From NCBI GenBank assembly GCA_023266355.1, contig JAHFQM010000004.1:124001-188000 (forward strand): a DNA stretch of 64,000 nt, written 5' to 3'. The position numbers and the translations under genes were made by a program. This document shows positions 38,286-47,264 of the stretch, one piece after another (position 1 is the first letter of the stretch; the number at the start of each line of letters is the position of its first letter). This DNA comes from Aquabacterium sp. Lineage in GTDB: Bacteria > Pseudomonadota > Gammaproteobacteria > Burkholderiales > Burkholderiaceae_C. The notes under the pieces were generated by a model. It was not told where the DNA came from and made no database searches. It saw only the letters and a list, made by a program, of their open reading frames with translations.

Positions 38286-38446
38286 AGTGAGGGGTCAGCG
38301 AGGGTGGTGAGCGGCACTGGGGGTCTCAGCGATGCGCTAAGTGGCCCAAAACACTGGGCGTGACACGCTTGTGATCAGCGAAAATCGCCCACCTTTCGGG
38401 CCACAGGCCCCGACAACGACACTCTGAAGAACGACAGGCGCAGCAC

Positions 38447-39898
38447 GTGTTTGAGCAGACTTTCAAGAACATCGACGACATCCTGCACAAGGACGCAGGC
38501 TGCACCAGCGAGCTGGACTACACCGAGCAATCCTCCTGGCTGTTGTTCCTGAAGTACCTGGACGCGCTGGAGGTTGACAGAGCCAACGAGGCCCAGCTCG
38601 AAGGCCGAACCCACGAGCCCCTGCTGCACGAGGTCTTCCGGTGGGACAGCTGGGCCGCCCCCAAGACGCCAGAAGGCAAGCCCGACCACCACGCCGCCAT
38701 GACCGGCGACGACCTGCGCGACTTCGTCAACACCAAGCTCTTCCCCTACCTGGCCGAGTTCAAGCGGCGCGCCAGCGGCCCCAACACCATCGAATACAAG
38801 ATCGGTGAGGTCTTCAGCGAAATCAAGAACAAGGTGCAGAGCGGCTACAACCTGCGCGACGTGATCGACCGGGTCGATGAACTGCAATTCAGGTCACAGA
38901 CCGAGAAGCACGAGCTCTCGCACCTGTACGAAGCCAAGATCAAGAACATGGGCAACGCCGGGCGCAACGGCGGCGAGTACTACACGCCCCGCCCGCTGAT
39001 CCGCGCGATGATCGAAGTGCTGCAGCCCCGCATCGGCGAACGCATTTACGACGGGGCCTGCGGCTCGGCCGGCTTCTTGTGCGAGGCGTTTGACTACCTG
39101 CGCGCCCGCGCCAATAGCACCGACGACCTGGCCACGCTGCAAACGCGCACCTTCTACGGCAAAGAGAAGAAGAGCCTGGCCTACGTGATCGGGATCATGA
39201 ACATGATCCTGCACGGCATCGAGGCGCCCAACATCGTCCACACCAACACCCTGGGCGAGAACATCAACGACATCCAGGACAAAGACCGCTTCGATGTGAT
39301 TTTGGCGAACCCGCCCTTTGGCGGCAAAGAGCGCAAGGAGGTGCAGCAGAACTTCCCCATCAAGACGGGCGAAACCGCCTTCTTGTTCATGCAGCACTTC
39401 GTCAAGAGCCTCAAGGCCGGTGGGCGCGCGGCCGTCGTCATCAAGAACACCTTCCTGAGCAACACCGACAACGCCAGCGTGAGCCTGCGCAAGCTGCTGC
39501 TGGAAAGCTGCAACCTGCACACGGTGCTCGATTGCCCCGGTGGCACGTTTCAAGGCGCGGGTGTGAAGACGGTGGTGCTGTTTTTTGAGAAAGGTGCGCC
39601 CACGTGGCAGGTGTGGTTCTACCAGCTGAACCCGGGGCGCAGCCTGGGCAAGACCAACCCTTTGAACGACGACGATTTGAAGGATTTTGTGGCGCGGCAG
39701 CGGGGGTTTGAGGCTTCGGCGCAGAGCTGGTCTGTGGACGTGGCGGCGCTGGATGCGGGCACCTGGGATTTGTCGGTGAAGAACCCGAACGGCGGGGAGG
39801 TGGTGAGGCTGCGGACGCCAGGGGAGATCTTGGATGAGATCGAGGCGTTGGATGCGGAAAGCACAGGCGTACTAGCTACGATTCGGGGGCTCCTGTGA
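38447..39898 (+). CDS. hsdM: Type I restriction-modification DNA methylase HsdM
   Basis: A 483-residue N6-adenine methyltransferase subunit. The N-terminal HsdM helical domain (MFEQTFKNIDDILHKDAGC) is followed by the methylase core GGEYYTPRPLIRAMI, SAM-binding YDGACGSAGFLCEAF and catalytic NPPFGG. With HsdS it methylates the target; with HsdR it forms the restriction complex. The start is a GTG giving the usual family N-terminus; no strong ribosome-binding site is seen. Its stop overlaps the hsdS start (GTGA). Confidence 0.94.
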   Translation: MFEQTFKNIDDILHKDAGCTSELDYTEQSSWLLFLKYLDALEVDRANEAQLEGRTHEPLLHEVFRWDSWAAPKTPEGKPDHHAAMTGDDLRDFVNTKLFPYLAEFKRRASGPNTIEYKIGEVFSEIKNKVQSGYNLRDVIDRVDELQFRSQTEKHELSHLYEAKIKNMGNAGRNGGEYYTPRPLIRAMIEVLQPRIGERIYDGACGSAGFLCEAFDYLRARANSTDDLATLQTRTFYGKEKKSLAYVIGIMNMILHGIEAPNIVHTNTLGENINDIQDKDRFDVILANPPFGGKERKEVQQNFPIKTGETAFLFMQHFVKSLKAGGRAAVVIKNTFLSNTDNASVSLRKLLLESCNLHTVLDCPGGTFQGAGVKTVVLFFEKGAPTWQVWFYQLNPGRSLGKTNPLNDDDLKDFVARQRGFEASAQSWSVDVAALDAGTWDLSVKNPNGGEVVRLRTPGEILDEIEALDAESTGVLATIRGLL

Positions 39899-41052
39899 AG
39901 GCTGGCTGGGATACTAAGACGCTTGATCAGATTGCGGAAAATCTCGACAGCAAGCGGATTCCAATTACAAAAGCCGATCGCACGTCAGGCGTCTACCCGT
40001 ATTACGGTGCTTCAGGCATCGTCGACTATGTGGGTGAGTACATATTCGATGGCGACGCGCTGCTCGTGTCAGAGGACGGCGCAAACCTGTTGGCGAGGTC
40101 AACCCCCATAGCATTTCCAGCCTCTGGAAAATACTGGGTCAACAACCACGCGCACATCCTTAAATTTGATGATCTGACAACGCAGAGATGGGTGGAGCTG
40201 TATCTGGAGAGCATCCCACTTGATCAGTACATCACTGGTGCGGCGCAACCGAAGCTCAATCAAAAGGCACTGAACTCCATTCCCATTCCATTTGCGCCAA
40301 TTCAAGAGCAACGCCGCATCGTCACCCTCCTCGACGAAGCCTTCGAAGGCATCGCCACCGCCAAGGCCCATGCCGAGCAGAACCTGCGCAATGCAAGAGC
40401 GGTACTGGCGCTGTCCGTGGATGACTTGTTTCGTTCGGTGCTCAGTGACTCGTCTGCCTGGAATTCACTGGGCGAGCTGGCCACTTTTCGCAATGGGATC
40501 AACTTCACAAAGAGCAGCCAAGGCGATCGGGTCCGGATCATTGGCGTTAAGGACTTCCAACAGAACTTCGATGCGCGCATCGACGATCTCGAATGGGTCA
40601 CATTGGATGGTGGCTTGGCAGCGTCAGATTGCGTGGCCGCCGGAGACATCGTCTTCGTCCGGTCGAACGGCAACCCCGAGTTGATCGGCCGATGCATGCT
40701 GGTAGGCGATTTGGCGGAACCCACGGTCCACTCAGGCTTCACGATCAAGATGCGTTTGCATGACCAACGCTTGGAAGCTAGGTTCCTTTGCCACTACCTC
40801 AAGTCCACGGCTATACGCAAGGAACTGGTCGATGGTGGAAATGGCGCAAACATCAAAAGCCTCAATCAGGGAACCCTATCGGCCGTGCGGGTACCAGTGC
40901 CATCAAAGAACTTGCAGTTCGAACTGGTTGATCGAATCGAGGCACTGGAACATCAGGTTGTAGAGCTGATCTCGATCTACCAACGCAAACTCACCGCCCT
41001 CACCGAACTCCAGCAATCCCTCCTGCACCAGGCCTTCACCGGCCAGTTGTGA
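39895..41052 (+). CDS. hsdS: Type I restriction-modification specificity subunit HsdS
   Basis: A 385-residue DNA-recognition subunit with two target-recognition domains (about residues 1-145 and 190-330). Each is followed by a conserved helical region: PFAPIQEQRRIVTLLDEAFEGIATAKA, and VELISIYQRKLTALTELQQSLLHQAF. The GTG start overlaps the hsdM stop by four bases. Base composition within the recognition domains is visibly more AT-rich than the neighbours, as usual for horizontally exchanged specificity domains. The recognised DNA sequence cannot be predicted. Confidence 0.93.
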   Translation: MKAGWDTKTLDQIAENLDSKRIPITKADRTSGVYPYYGASGIVDYVGEYIFDGDALLVSEDGANLLARSTPIAFPASGKYWVNNHAHILKFDDLTTQRWVELYLESIPLDQYITGAAQPKLNQKALNSIPIPFAPIQEQRRIVTLLDEAFEGIATAKAHAEQNLRNARAVLALSVDDLFRSVLSDSSAWNSLGELATFRNGINFTKSSQGDRVRIIGVKDFQQNFDARIDDLEWVTLDGGLAASDCVAAGDIVFVRSNGNPELIGRCMLVGDLAEPTVHSGFTIKMRLHDQRLEARFLCHYLKSTAIRKELVDGGNGANIKSLNQGTLSAVRVPVPSKNLQFELVDRIEALEHQVVELISIYQRKLTALTELQQSLLHQAFTGQL

Positions 41053-41118
41053 GCCCCGTCGCTGCTGTCAAAGAGCTCCGCATCACGGCGGTTCACGGGG
41101 TCACGGCCACTGGCTAGA

Positions 41119-42279
41119 ATGTCCAGAATGGAACGCATACAGTCCGTCAACGCTGCCCGCATTGCATGGTGTTGTGCCGATCACGGCATCACACCAGGCG
41201 AGCTCGCGGCCGAGGTGGGCATCGCGGCCAACACCATGAGCCGCATCATGGCGGGCGAGCTGGGCCCCAGCTTTCAGCAACTCAGCAAGATCGCGCAGCA
41301 CTTCGGTCGCGGGGTGCTGTTCTTCCTTGAGGCAGGCCACGTGGATGTTGGCACGGTGCATACCCCACAGTTCCGCACGCTGGCCCGCCAGAAGCCTGAG
41401 CTTTCTGCACGCGTGAAAGCACTGGTTGAGCGCGCTGAGCGGCAGCGCGACATGTTCCTCAGCTTGCGTGAAGACCTTGATGCAGATGGCACGCCCGTGT
41501 TTGCCCCGCCTGACCTTGCCGGCTGTGCCCCCAAGCAGGCAGCCGCTCTGGCCCGCCAGTGGCTTGGGCTGGGCCAAGCGCAGCAAAGCTTTGACAGCTA
41601 CCGCACGGCCCTCGAGGCGCGCGGCATCTTGGTGTTCCGTGCCAGTGGCTACAACGGCAAATGGCAAATCGCCAAAGAGAGCCCCATTCTGGGCTTCGCG
41701 CTGTACGACGCGCTCTGCCCTGTCATCGTCGTCAAGAAGCAGCACAGCGACACGCAGCTCACATTCACCTTGATTCACGAGCTTGGACACCTGCTTCTGC
41801 ACAAGGCCAGCTCCATCGATGACGATGGCGACATCCACGGGCAGCAAGGCGCAGAGCGTGAGGCCAACGCGTTTGCTGGGCACTTGTTGGTGCCTGACGC
41901 CGCCCTGGCTGTCATTGACGACGCGATGCGCCCTCAAGATGTGGCGGAGCTGGAGACCTGGCTCAAGCCGGTGCGCAAGCAACTGGCGGTGAGCACTGAA
42001 GTGATCCTTCGGCGTCTCATGGACGAAGGCCGTTTGCCTGCCGGTTTGTATGCCAGCTATCGCCAATGGCGTGCAGCTCAACCTGCGCAGGATGGCAGCG
42101 GCGGCAGCCGTGAATGGCGCCACCGTGAGCCCATGCATTTGTTCGGCGACCGCTTTGTGCGCACGGTGCTGGATGCACTGGAGTCTCGCCACATCACCCT
42201 GGCCAAGGCCAGCGATTGCCTAGACAGTTTGAAGGTCAAGGACATCCGGGAGCTCGAAAGGTTCTATGCGGGTTCTTGA
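41119..42279 (+). CDS. XRE helix-turn-helix / ImmA-IrrE metallopeptidase protein (antitoxin-like)
   Basis: A 386-residue protein with an N-terminal XRE DNA-binding domain (ITPGELAAEVGIAANTMSRIMAGELGPSFQQLSKIA) and a central ImmA/IrrE peptidase domain whose zinc motif HELGH lies near residue 220 (LIHELGHLLLHKAS), with the downstream AEREANAFAGHLLVP. The C-terminal 100 residues have no recognised motif. It overlaps the DUF4411 gene by 14 bases, a known toxin-antitoxin arrangement. It could repress the pair and degrade a target protein. ATGs at 41119 and 41128 are both possible starts. Confidence 0.9.
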   Translation: MSRMERIQSVNAARIAWCCADHGITPGELAAEVGIAANTMSRIMAGELGPSFQQLSKIAQHFGRGVLFFLEAGHVDVGTVHTPQFRTLARQKPELSARVKALVERAERQRDMFLSLREDLDADGTPVFAPPDLAGCAPKQAAALARQWLGLGQAQQSFDSYRTALEARGILVFRASGYNGKWQIAKESPILGFALYDALCPVIVVKKQHSDTQLTFTLIHELGHLLLHKASSIDDDGDIHGQQGAEREANAFAGHLLVPDAALAVIDDAMRPQDVAELETWLKPVRKQLAVSTEVILRRLMDEGRLPAGLYASYRQWRAAQPAQDGSGGSREWRHREPMHLFGDRFVRTVLDALESRHITLAKASDCLDSLKVKDIRELERFYAGS

Positions 42280-42748
42280 CGCCTCATCGATCATTTACGC
42301 CTGGGACAACTACCCGCCTGCCATCTTCCCGCCCTTGTGGGACTGGATGGGGCAGTGCATGCGTGAGGGTAGCCTGATGATCCCCTCTGTGGCCTTCGAT
42401 GAGGTCCAGCGCAAGACACCTGAATGTGCCGACTGGATGCTGGATCAACCCATCACACGTCTGCCCATGACGGAGGCCATCTTGCTGGATGCCTTGCGCA
42501 TCAAGGGGTTGATCGGGGTGGTGGGTGACCATTACCACCCCAAGGGTGTTGGCGAAAATGACTTGCTCATCATCGCAACAGCACGCGCACACCAGGCCAC
42601 GTTGGTGACCGATGAAGAGCGCCAATTGAATCCGCCCAAGGAACCCCGCAGGGTGAAGATTCCTGCCGTGTGCGCCAGGCTAGATGTGGCTGTGCCTTGC
42701 GAGAACTACCTGGAGTTCATCAAGCAGGCTAGGCAAGTGTTTGGCTAG
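42266..42748 (+). CDS. DUF4411 PIN-like toxin
   Basis: A 160-residue protein of the DUF4411 family. The N-terminal VLDASSIIYAWDNYPP with its Asp, the central FDEV, and the later GENDLLIIATARAHQATLVTDEE with acidic residues follow the PIN-like nuclease pattern. It probably acts as an RNase toxin restrained by the upstream XRE/ImmA-IrrE protein, whose gene it overlaps by 14 bases. Toxicity is inferred from family and context only. Confidence 0.85.
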   Translation: MRVLDASSIIYAWDNYPPAIFPPLWDWMGQCMREGSLMIPSVAFDEVQRKTPECADWMLDQPITRLPMTEAILLDALRIKGLIGVVGDHYHPKGVGENDLLIIATARAHQATLVTDEERQLNPPKEPRRVKIPAVCARLDVAVPCENYLEFIKQARQVFG

Positions 42749-42802
42749 AAGCATCCAGTGCTCCTTTTCTGTCGATCGCGGTAACGCCCGATCAGTCGCA
42801 GC

Positions 42803-42832
42803 TTTATCGGGAATTATCTGAATGCCGATAAA
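42803..42832. promoter_or_regulatory. AT-rich inverted repeat upstream of hsdR
   Basis: TTTATCGG (42803-42810) and CCGATAAA (42825-42832) form a perfect 8-bp inverted repeat with 14 bases between. It lies in the AT-rich 233-base gap after the DUF4411 gene and before hsdR, and could be an operator for the XRE protein, placing hsdR under its control. Confidence 0.5.
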
Positions 42833-42981
42833 TTATTGGCTCCAAGATAAAAGTCAATAAAACCAGCGTACCGACTGAGCGAGTGGCCACGGCTACATGT
42901 GACATCATTTCATTAGACGAACCATCCTGCGGCGAAGGGAGCTCTGCGCCATCCAGGACGCGGGGGCCGCAGACACCTGCC

Positions 42982-45330
42982 ATGAACGAAGCCGAAACCC
43001 GCGCAGAACACATCGACCCTGCGCTGAAAGCCGCCGGTTGGGGCGTGGTCGAAGGCAGCCGCATCCTGCGTGAGCACGCCATCACCCAGGGCCGGTTGCA
43101 AGGCTGTGGCAAACGCACCCGCGCCGAGGTGGCTGACTACGTGCTGATCTACCGCAACACCAAGTTGGCCGTGGTCGAAGCCAAGGCCTGGGGCAAGCCG
43201 CACACCGAAGGCGTGGGCCAGGCCAAGCAGTACGCCGCCAAGCTGGCCGTGCGCTTCACCTACGCCACCAACGGCCAAGCCATCTATGGCATCGACATGC
43301 AGCAGGGCAGCGAAGGCGATGTGGCCGCCTTCCCCAGCCCCAATGAACTGTGGGCCCAGACCTTCGCCCAGGCCAACGCCTGGCGCGACCGGTTCACCGC
43401 CGTCCCCTTCGAAGACAAGGGCGGCACCTGGCAGGGCCGCTATTACCAGGACATCGCGGTGGCCCGCGTGCTGGAGGCCATCGCCCACGGGCGCGACCGC
43501 ATCCTGCTGACCCTGGCCACCGGCACGGGCAAGACCTTCGTGGCCTTCCAACTGGCCTGGAAGCTGTTCCACAGCCGCTGGAACCTGAACGACTGGCGCG
43601 CTGGTACCGAGCCGCAGCGGCGCCCGCGCATCCTGTTCCTGGCCGACCGCAACATCCTGGCCGACCAGGCTTACAACGCCTTCTCGGCCTTTGCGGAGGA
43701 TGCCCTGGTGCGCATCGAGCCCGATGCCATCCGCAAGAAGGGACGTGTGCCCAAGAACGGCAGCGTGTTCTGCACCATCTTCCAGACCTTCATGAGCGGG
43801 CCCGATGGTGCGCCTTACTTTGGCGACTACCCGCCCGACTTCTTCGACTTCATCGTCATCGACGAATGCCACCGAGGCGGCGCCAAGGACGAAAGCGCGT
43901 GGCGCGCCATCCTGGCCTACTTCGCCCCTGCGGTGCAACTCGGCCTGACGGCCACGCCCAAGCGCACGCTCAACGTAGACACCTACGCCTACTTCGGCGA
44001 GCCGGTGTACCAGTACTCGCTGAAGGAGGGCATCAACGATGGCTTCCTGACGCCGTTCAAGGTCAGGCAGATCGTCACCACGCTGGACGACTACGTCTAC
44101 ACCGCCGACGATGAGGTGGTGGATGGCGCCGTGGAGCAGGGCAAGCGCTACGAGGAAAAGGACTTCAACCGCATCATCGAGATCAAGCAGCGTGAGGCCT
44201 ACCGCGTCAAGCTCTTCATGGACATGATCGACCAGCGCGAGAAGACCCTCGTCTTCTGCGCGACGCAAGACCACGCCCTGGCCGTGCGCGACCTCATCAA
44301 CCAATGCAAGACCAGCAAAGACCCGCTGTACTGCGTGCGCGTGACGGCCAACGATGGCGCCCTGGGAGAGCAGCACCTGCGCGATTTCCAGGACAACGAG
44401 AAGACCATCCCGACCGTGCTGACCACGTCGCAGAAGCTGTCCACCGGGGTGGACGCACGCAATGTGCGCAACATCGTGTTGATGCGGCCGGTGAACTCGA
44501 TGATCGAGTTCAAGCAGATCATCGGGCGTGGTACGCGCCTGTACGACGGCAAGGACCACTTCACGATCTATGACTTCGTGAAGGCCCACCACCTGTTCAG
44601 CGACCCGGAGTGGGACGGCGAACCCATCTCGCCCGAGCCGCCCACCACAGGTGGCGTGTACCCACCCAAGCCAGATGCGGTGCCTGGCGGTGTGGGGGAG
44701 CCGACATCACCTCAGCCGGTGGACAAGCCAAAGATGGCCAGGGTGAAGCTGGCCGATGGCAAGGTGCGCAAGATCCAGCACATGGCGTCCACCTCATTCT
44801 GGAGCGCCGATGGCAAGCCGATGTCGGCGGCGCAGTTCCTGGAGGCCCTGTTCGGCGTGCTGCCAGAGTTCTTCAAAGACGAAGACGAATTGCGCGGCAT
44901 CTGGAGCGACCCGCAAACGCGCAAGGCCCTGCTGACGGGGCTGGCAGAGAAGGGCTTTGGCCGCGAGCCGCTGCGCGAGATGCAGAAGATCGTCGAGGCC
45001 GAGCAGAGCGACCTGTTCGATGTGCTGGCCCATGTGGCCTTTGCACACGAGCCCTTGTCACGCGAGGCACGCGCAGAGCACGCCCGGGCCGTGGCCCTGG
45101 CCGCCGATGGTCTGACGGACAAGCAGCAGGCCTTCGTGGTGTTCGTGCTGGGGCAGTACGTGCAGCGCGGTGTCGATGAGCTGGACGACGCCAAGATCAA
45201 GGACTTGCTCAAGCTCAAGTACAACAACGCCATCGCCGATGCCTTGGCCGAACTGGGTCAACCTGACCAGGTGCGGCGCGTGTTCGTGGGGTTCCAACGG
45301 CACCTGTATGAGCCTCAGGGCGTGAACTGA
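42982..45330 (+). CDS. hsdR: Type I restriction endonuclease subunit HsdR
   Basis: A 782-residue translocating nuclease of the shorter EcoEI-like type. The N-terminal PD-(D/E)xK nuclease is seen as VADYVLIYRNTKLAVVEAKAWGK. Superfamily 2 helicase motifs follow: Walker A LATGTGKTFVAFQ, DECH box IVIDECHRGG, TATPKRT, and the late motif IIGRGTRLYDG. A C-terminal helical domain binds HsdM/HsdS. The ATG at 42982 (MNEAETRAEHIDPAL) matches the family N-terminus; a GTG at 42883 would add 33 unconserved residues. It is separated from hsdMS by the toxin-antitoxin pair. Confidence 0.93.
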   Translation: MNEAETRAEHIDPALKAAGWGVVEGSRILREHAITQGRLQGCGKRTRAEVADYVLIYRNTKLAVVEAKAWGKPHTEGVGQAKQYAAKLAVRFTYATNGQAIYGIDMQQGSEGDVAAFPSPNELWAQTFAQANAWRDRFTAVPFEDKGGTWQGRYYQDIAVARVLEAIAHGRDRILLTLATGTGKTFVAFQLAWKLFHSRWNLNDWRAGTEPQRRPRILFLADRNILADQAYNAFSAFAEDALVRIEPDAIRKKGRVPKNGSVFCTIFQTFMSGPDGAPYFGDYPPDFFDFIVIDECHRGGAKDESAWRAILAYFAPAVQLGLTATPKRTLNVDTYAYFGEPVYQYSLKEGINDGFLTPFKVRQIVTTLDDYVYTADDEVVDGAVEQGKRYEEKDFNRIIEIKQREAYRVKLFMDMIDQREKTLVFCATQDHALAVRDLINQCKTSKDPLYCVRVTANDGALGEQHLRDFQDNEKTIPTVLTTSQKLSTGVDARNVRNIVLMRPVNSMIEFKQIIGRGTRLYDGKDHFTIYDFVKAHHLFSDPEWDGEPISPEPPTTGGVYPPKPDAVPGGVGEPTSPQPVDKPKMARVKLADGKVRKIQHMASTSFWSADGKPMSAAQFLEALFGVLPEFFKDEDELRGIWSDPQTRKALLTGLAEKGFGREPLREMQKIVEAEQSDLFDVLAHVAFAHEPLSREARAEHARAVALAADGLTDKQQAFVVFVLGQYVQRGVDELDDAKIKDLLKLKYNNAIADALAELGQPDQVRRVFVGFQRHLYEPQGVN

Positions 45331-45347
45331 GCGCACACGCTGGCAGC

Positions 45348-47183
45348 TCAAGACCGCCCCGCCCCCACCTCCCGCGCGTCCACATACACCCCCGCTGACA
45401 GCTGCTTGGCCTTGTGCTTGGCAGCCGCCGCCGCGCTGGCCACCTGCTCGGGCTGGACAAAGTCGCCCGGGTGCACGCGCAGGGCGCCCACCGACAGCGT
45501 GGTCAGCGGGAAGAAGCGCATCACGCCTTCGCGGTCTTCGGCTTCGATGCCACCGCACGCGCGGGCCGCGTCGTCGAACAGGGCGATGGCCTCGCGGTTG
45601 AAGTCGGCCACGGCCGCCTCGATGCGGGCGTGCCAGTCCTCGCTCTGGTAGAGCACCACGAAGTCGTCGCCGCCCACGTGGCCCACGAAGTCGCGCCGGG
45701 CGTCGGCGTGCGCCACCAGGGTGCGCGCCAGCAGGCAGATCATCTCGTCGCCGCGCCAGTAGCCGTAGTGGTCGTTGAAGGGCTTGAAGTGGTTGAGGTC
45801 GGCGTAGCAGGCCACGAAAGGCGCGCCGCCTTGCAGCAGGCGCCCGATGTGCAGGGTCAGCGGGATGTTGCCCGGCAGGAAAGTCAGCGGGTTGGCGTGG
45901 CGGGCGGCTTCGATGCGCAGCTCGGTCACGGCCCGCACCAGGCGCTCGCCCGTGCCCATGCCGATGTACTGGCCATCGCGCGTGACGACGAAGCCTTCGG
46001 TCAGGTAGCGCTGGTCTTCCGAGGTCAGCACGTCGGTGAGCTGGTCCAGGCCGATGCCCGCGTCCAGCACCAGGGGCTCGGTGTTGGCGAACAGCAGGCA
46101 GGAGCGCTGGTCGTACAGCTCCTTGAAATAGGGCTTGGAGTACTGGTTGAGGAAGCCGTGGCGGTTGACCAGGCCGATGGGCTGGCCGTCCTGCACCACG
46201 GCGATGGCGCGCAGCGACTCGTCTTTCAGGAAGCGGCGCGCGGCCTGGTGGTGGGTGGCGTCGGCCGGCAGGGGCTCCACCTCGATCACGATGGTGCCCA
46301 GGGCAAAGTCGCTGCGGGCCTGGCGGGTCTTGCTGGGCAGCACCGCGATTTCGCGGCTGTCGATGACGGCGCGGGCCTCGGGCAGCAAGGCCTCGGCCAG
46401 GGTGGCCTGCGGGCGGCCCAGCAGGTAGCCCTGGCCCAGTTCGATGCCCAGGTCGCGCAGGGCGCGCAGCTCTTCCGGCGTCTCCAGGCCCTCGGCCACC
46501 ATCTGCGTGCCGAAGGTTTCGGCGATGCGGCGCAGCGCGGTGATGGTTTGCACCTTCTCCGGGTGCGAGGCGATGTCGCGGGCGAAGTATTTGTCGATCT
46601 TGACGATGTCGGGCTTGAGCTCGGCCCACAGGCGCAGGCTGGAGCGGCCGTCGCCGAAGTCGTCGAGCGCAAGCTGCACGTCCAGGCGGCGCAGCATCTG
46701 GATGGCGTCGAGCAGGCGCTGCAGGTTGGCCACGCGCTCGTGCTCGGTGATCTCCACCACCAGCCGGCCCGTGGGGATGCCCATGTCGCGGATCAGGCCC
46801 CAGATGCCATGCCCCACCGGGTGGGCCAGCAAGGCGCTCAAGGCCCCCGCGCTGAGGTTGACGAAGAGCTGGCCCGCCATGCCCTGCTGGGCCCAGCCCT
46901 TGAGGGCCAGCTTGACGGCGTGCACCTCCAGGTCGAAGCCCACACCTTGCGCCTGGGCCGCTGCGAACAGGGCGTCGGGGGCGGCCAGCGCATGCCCGCG
47001 GGGACCGCGGAGCAAGGCCTCGTGGCCGACCACTTCGCCGTCGCGCAGACGGCCCAGCGGTTGGTAATGGGTGCTCAAGAGGCCGCAAGCCATGATCTCG
47101 GAGACGGTCATCCCCGGCTGGCTGGCAGTCGCTGGTGCGACGAAAACCTCAGAAGTTGCCGATGCGTGCGCCTGTGGCGTCAT
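45348..47183 (-). CDS. EAL-CBS-GGDEF protein
   Basis: A 611-residue cytoplasmic c-di-GMP protein with the order EAL (about 30-270), paired CBS domains (about 290-430), GGDEF (about 435-600). The EAL domain keeps HEALLRG, NLSAGAL, EITEHE and DDFGDGRSSL. The GGDEF motif is GGDDF, a variant still compatible with activity. CBS domains usually bind adenine nucleotides, so energy or nucleotide status may control it. The ATG at 47183 follows GGAG. It lies directly downstream of hsdR on the opposite strand, 17 bases from its stop. Confidence 0.92.
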   Translation of the reverse strand: MTPQAHASATSEVFVAPATASQPGMTVSEIMACGLLSTHYQPLGRLRDGEVVGHEALLRGPRGHALAAPDALFAAAQAQGVGFDLEVHAVKLALKGWAQQGMAGQLFVNLSAGALSALLAHPVGHGIWGLIRDMGIPTGRLVVEITEHERVANLQRLLDAIQMLRRLDVQLALDDFGDGRSSLRLWAELKPDIVKIDKYFARDIASHPEKVQTITALRRIAETFGTQMVAEGLETPEELRALRDLGIELGQGYLLGRPQATLAEALLPEARAVIDSREIAVLPSKTRQARSDFALGTIVIEVEPLPADATHHQAARRFLKDESLRAIAVVQDGQPIGLVNRHGFLNQYSKPYFKELYDQRSCLLFANTEPLVLDAGIGLDQLTDVLTSEDQRYLTEGFVVTRDGQYIGMGTGERLVRAVTELRIEAARHANPLTFLPGNIPLTLHIGRLLQGGAPFVACYADLNHFKPFNDHYGYWRGDEMICLLARTLVAHADARRDFVGHVGGDDFVVLYQSEDWHARIEAAVADFNREAIALFDDAARACGGIEAEDREGVMRFFPLTTLSVGALRVHPGDFVQPEQVASAAAAAKHKAKQLSAGVYVDAREVGAGRS

Positions 47184-47264
47184 GGTTTCTCCCTACAACA
47201 ACGGGAGTTGTATCGACCTGCAAATCGGGCTTCTTGAGCAATATCTCCGTGAACCTTCTGTGAC

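Noticed and set aside
38447-45330. Prophage or integrative element carrying the defence genes
   Set aside because: No integrase, transposase, tRNA-adjacent attachment site or matching end repeats could be found; the island borders are not defined by the sequence.
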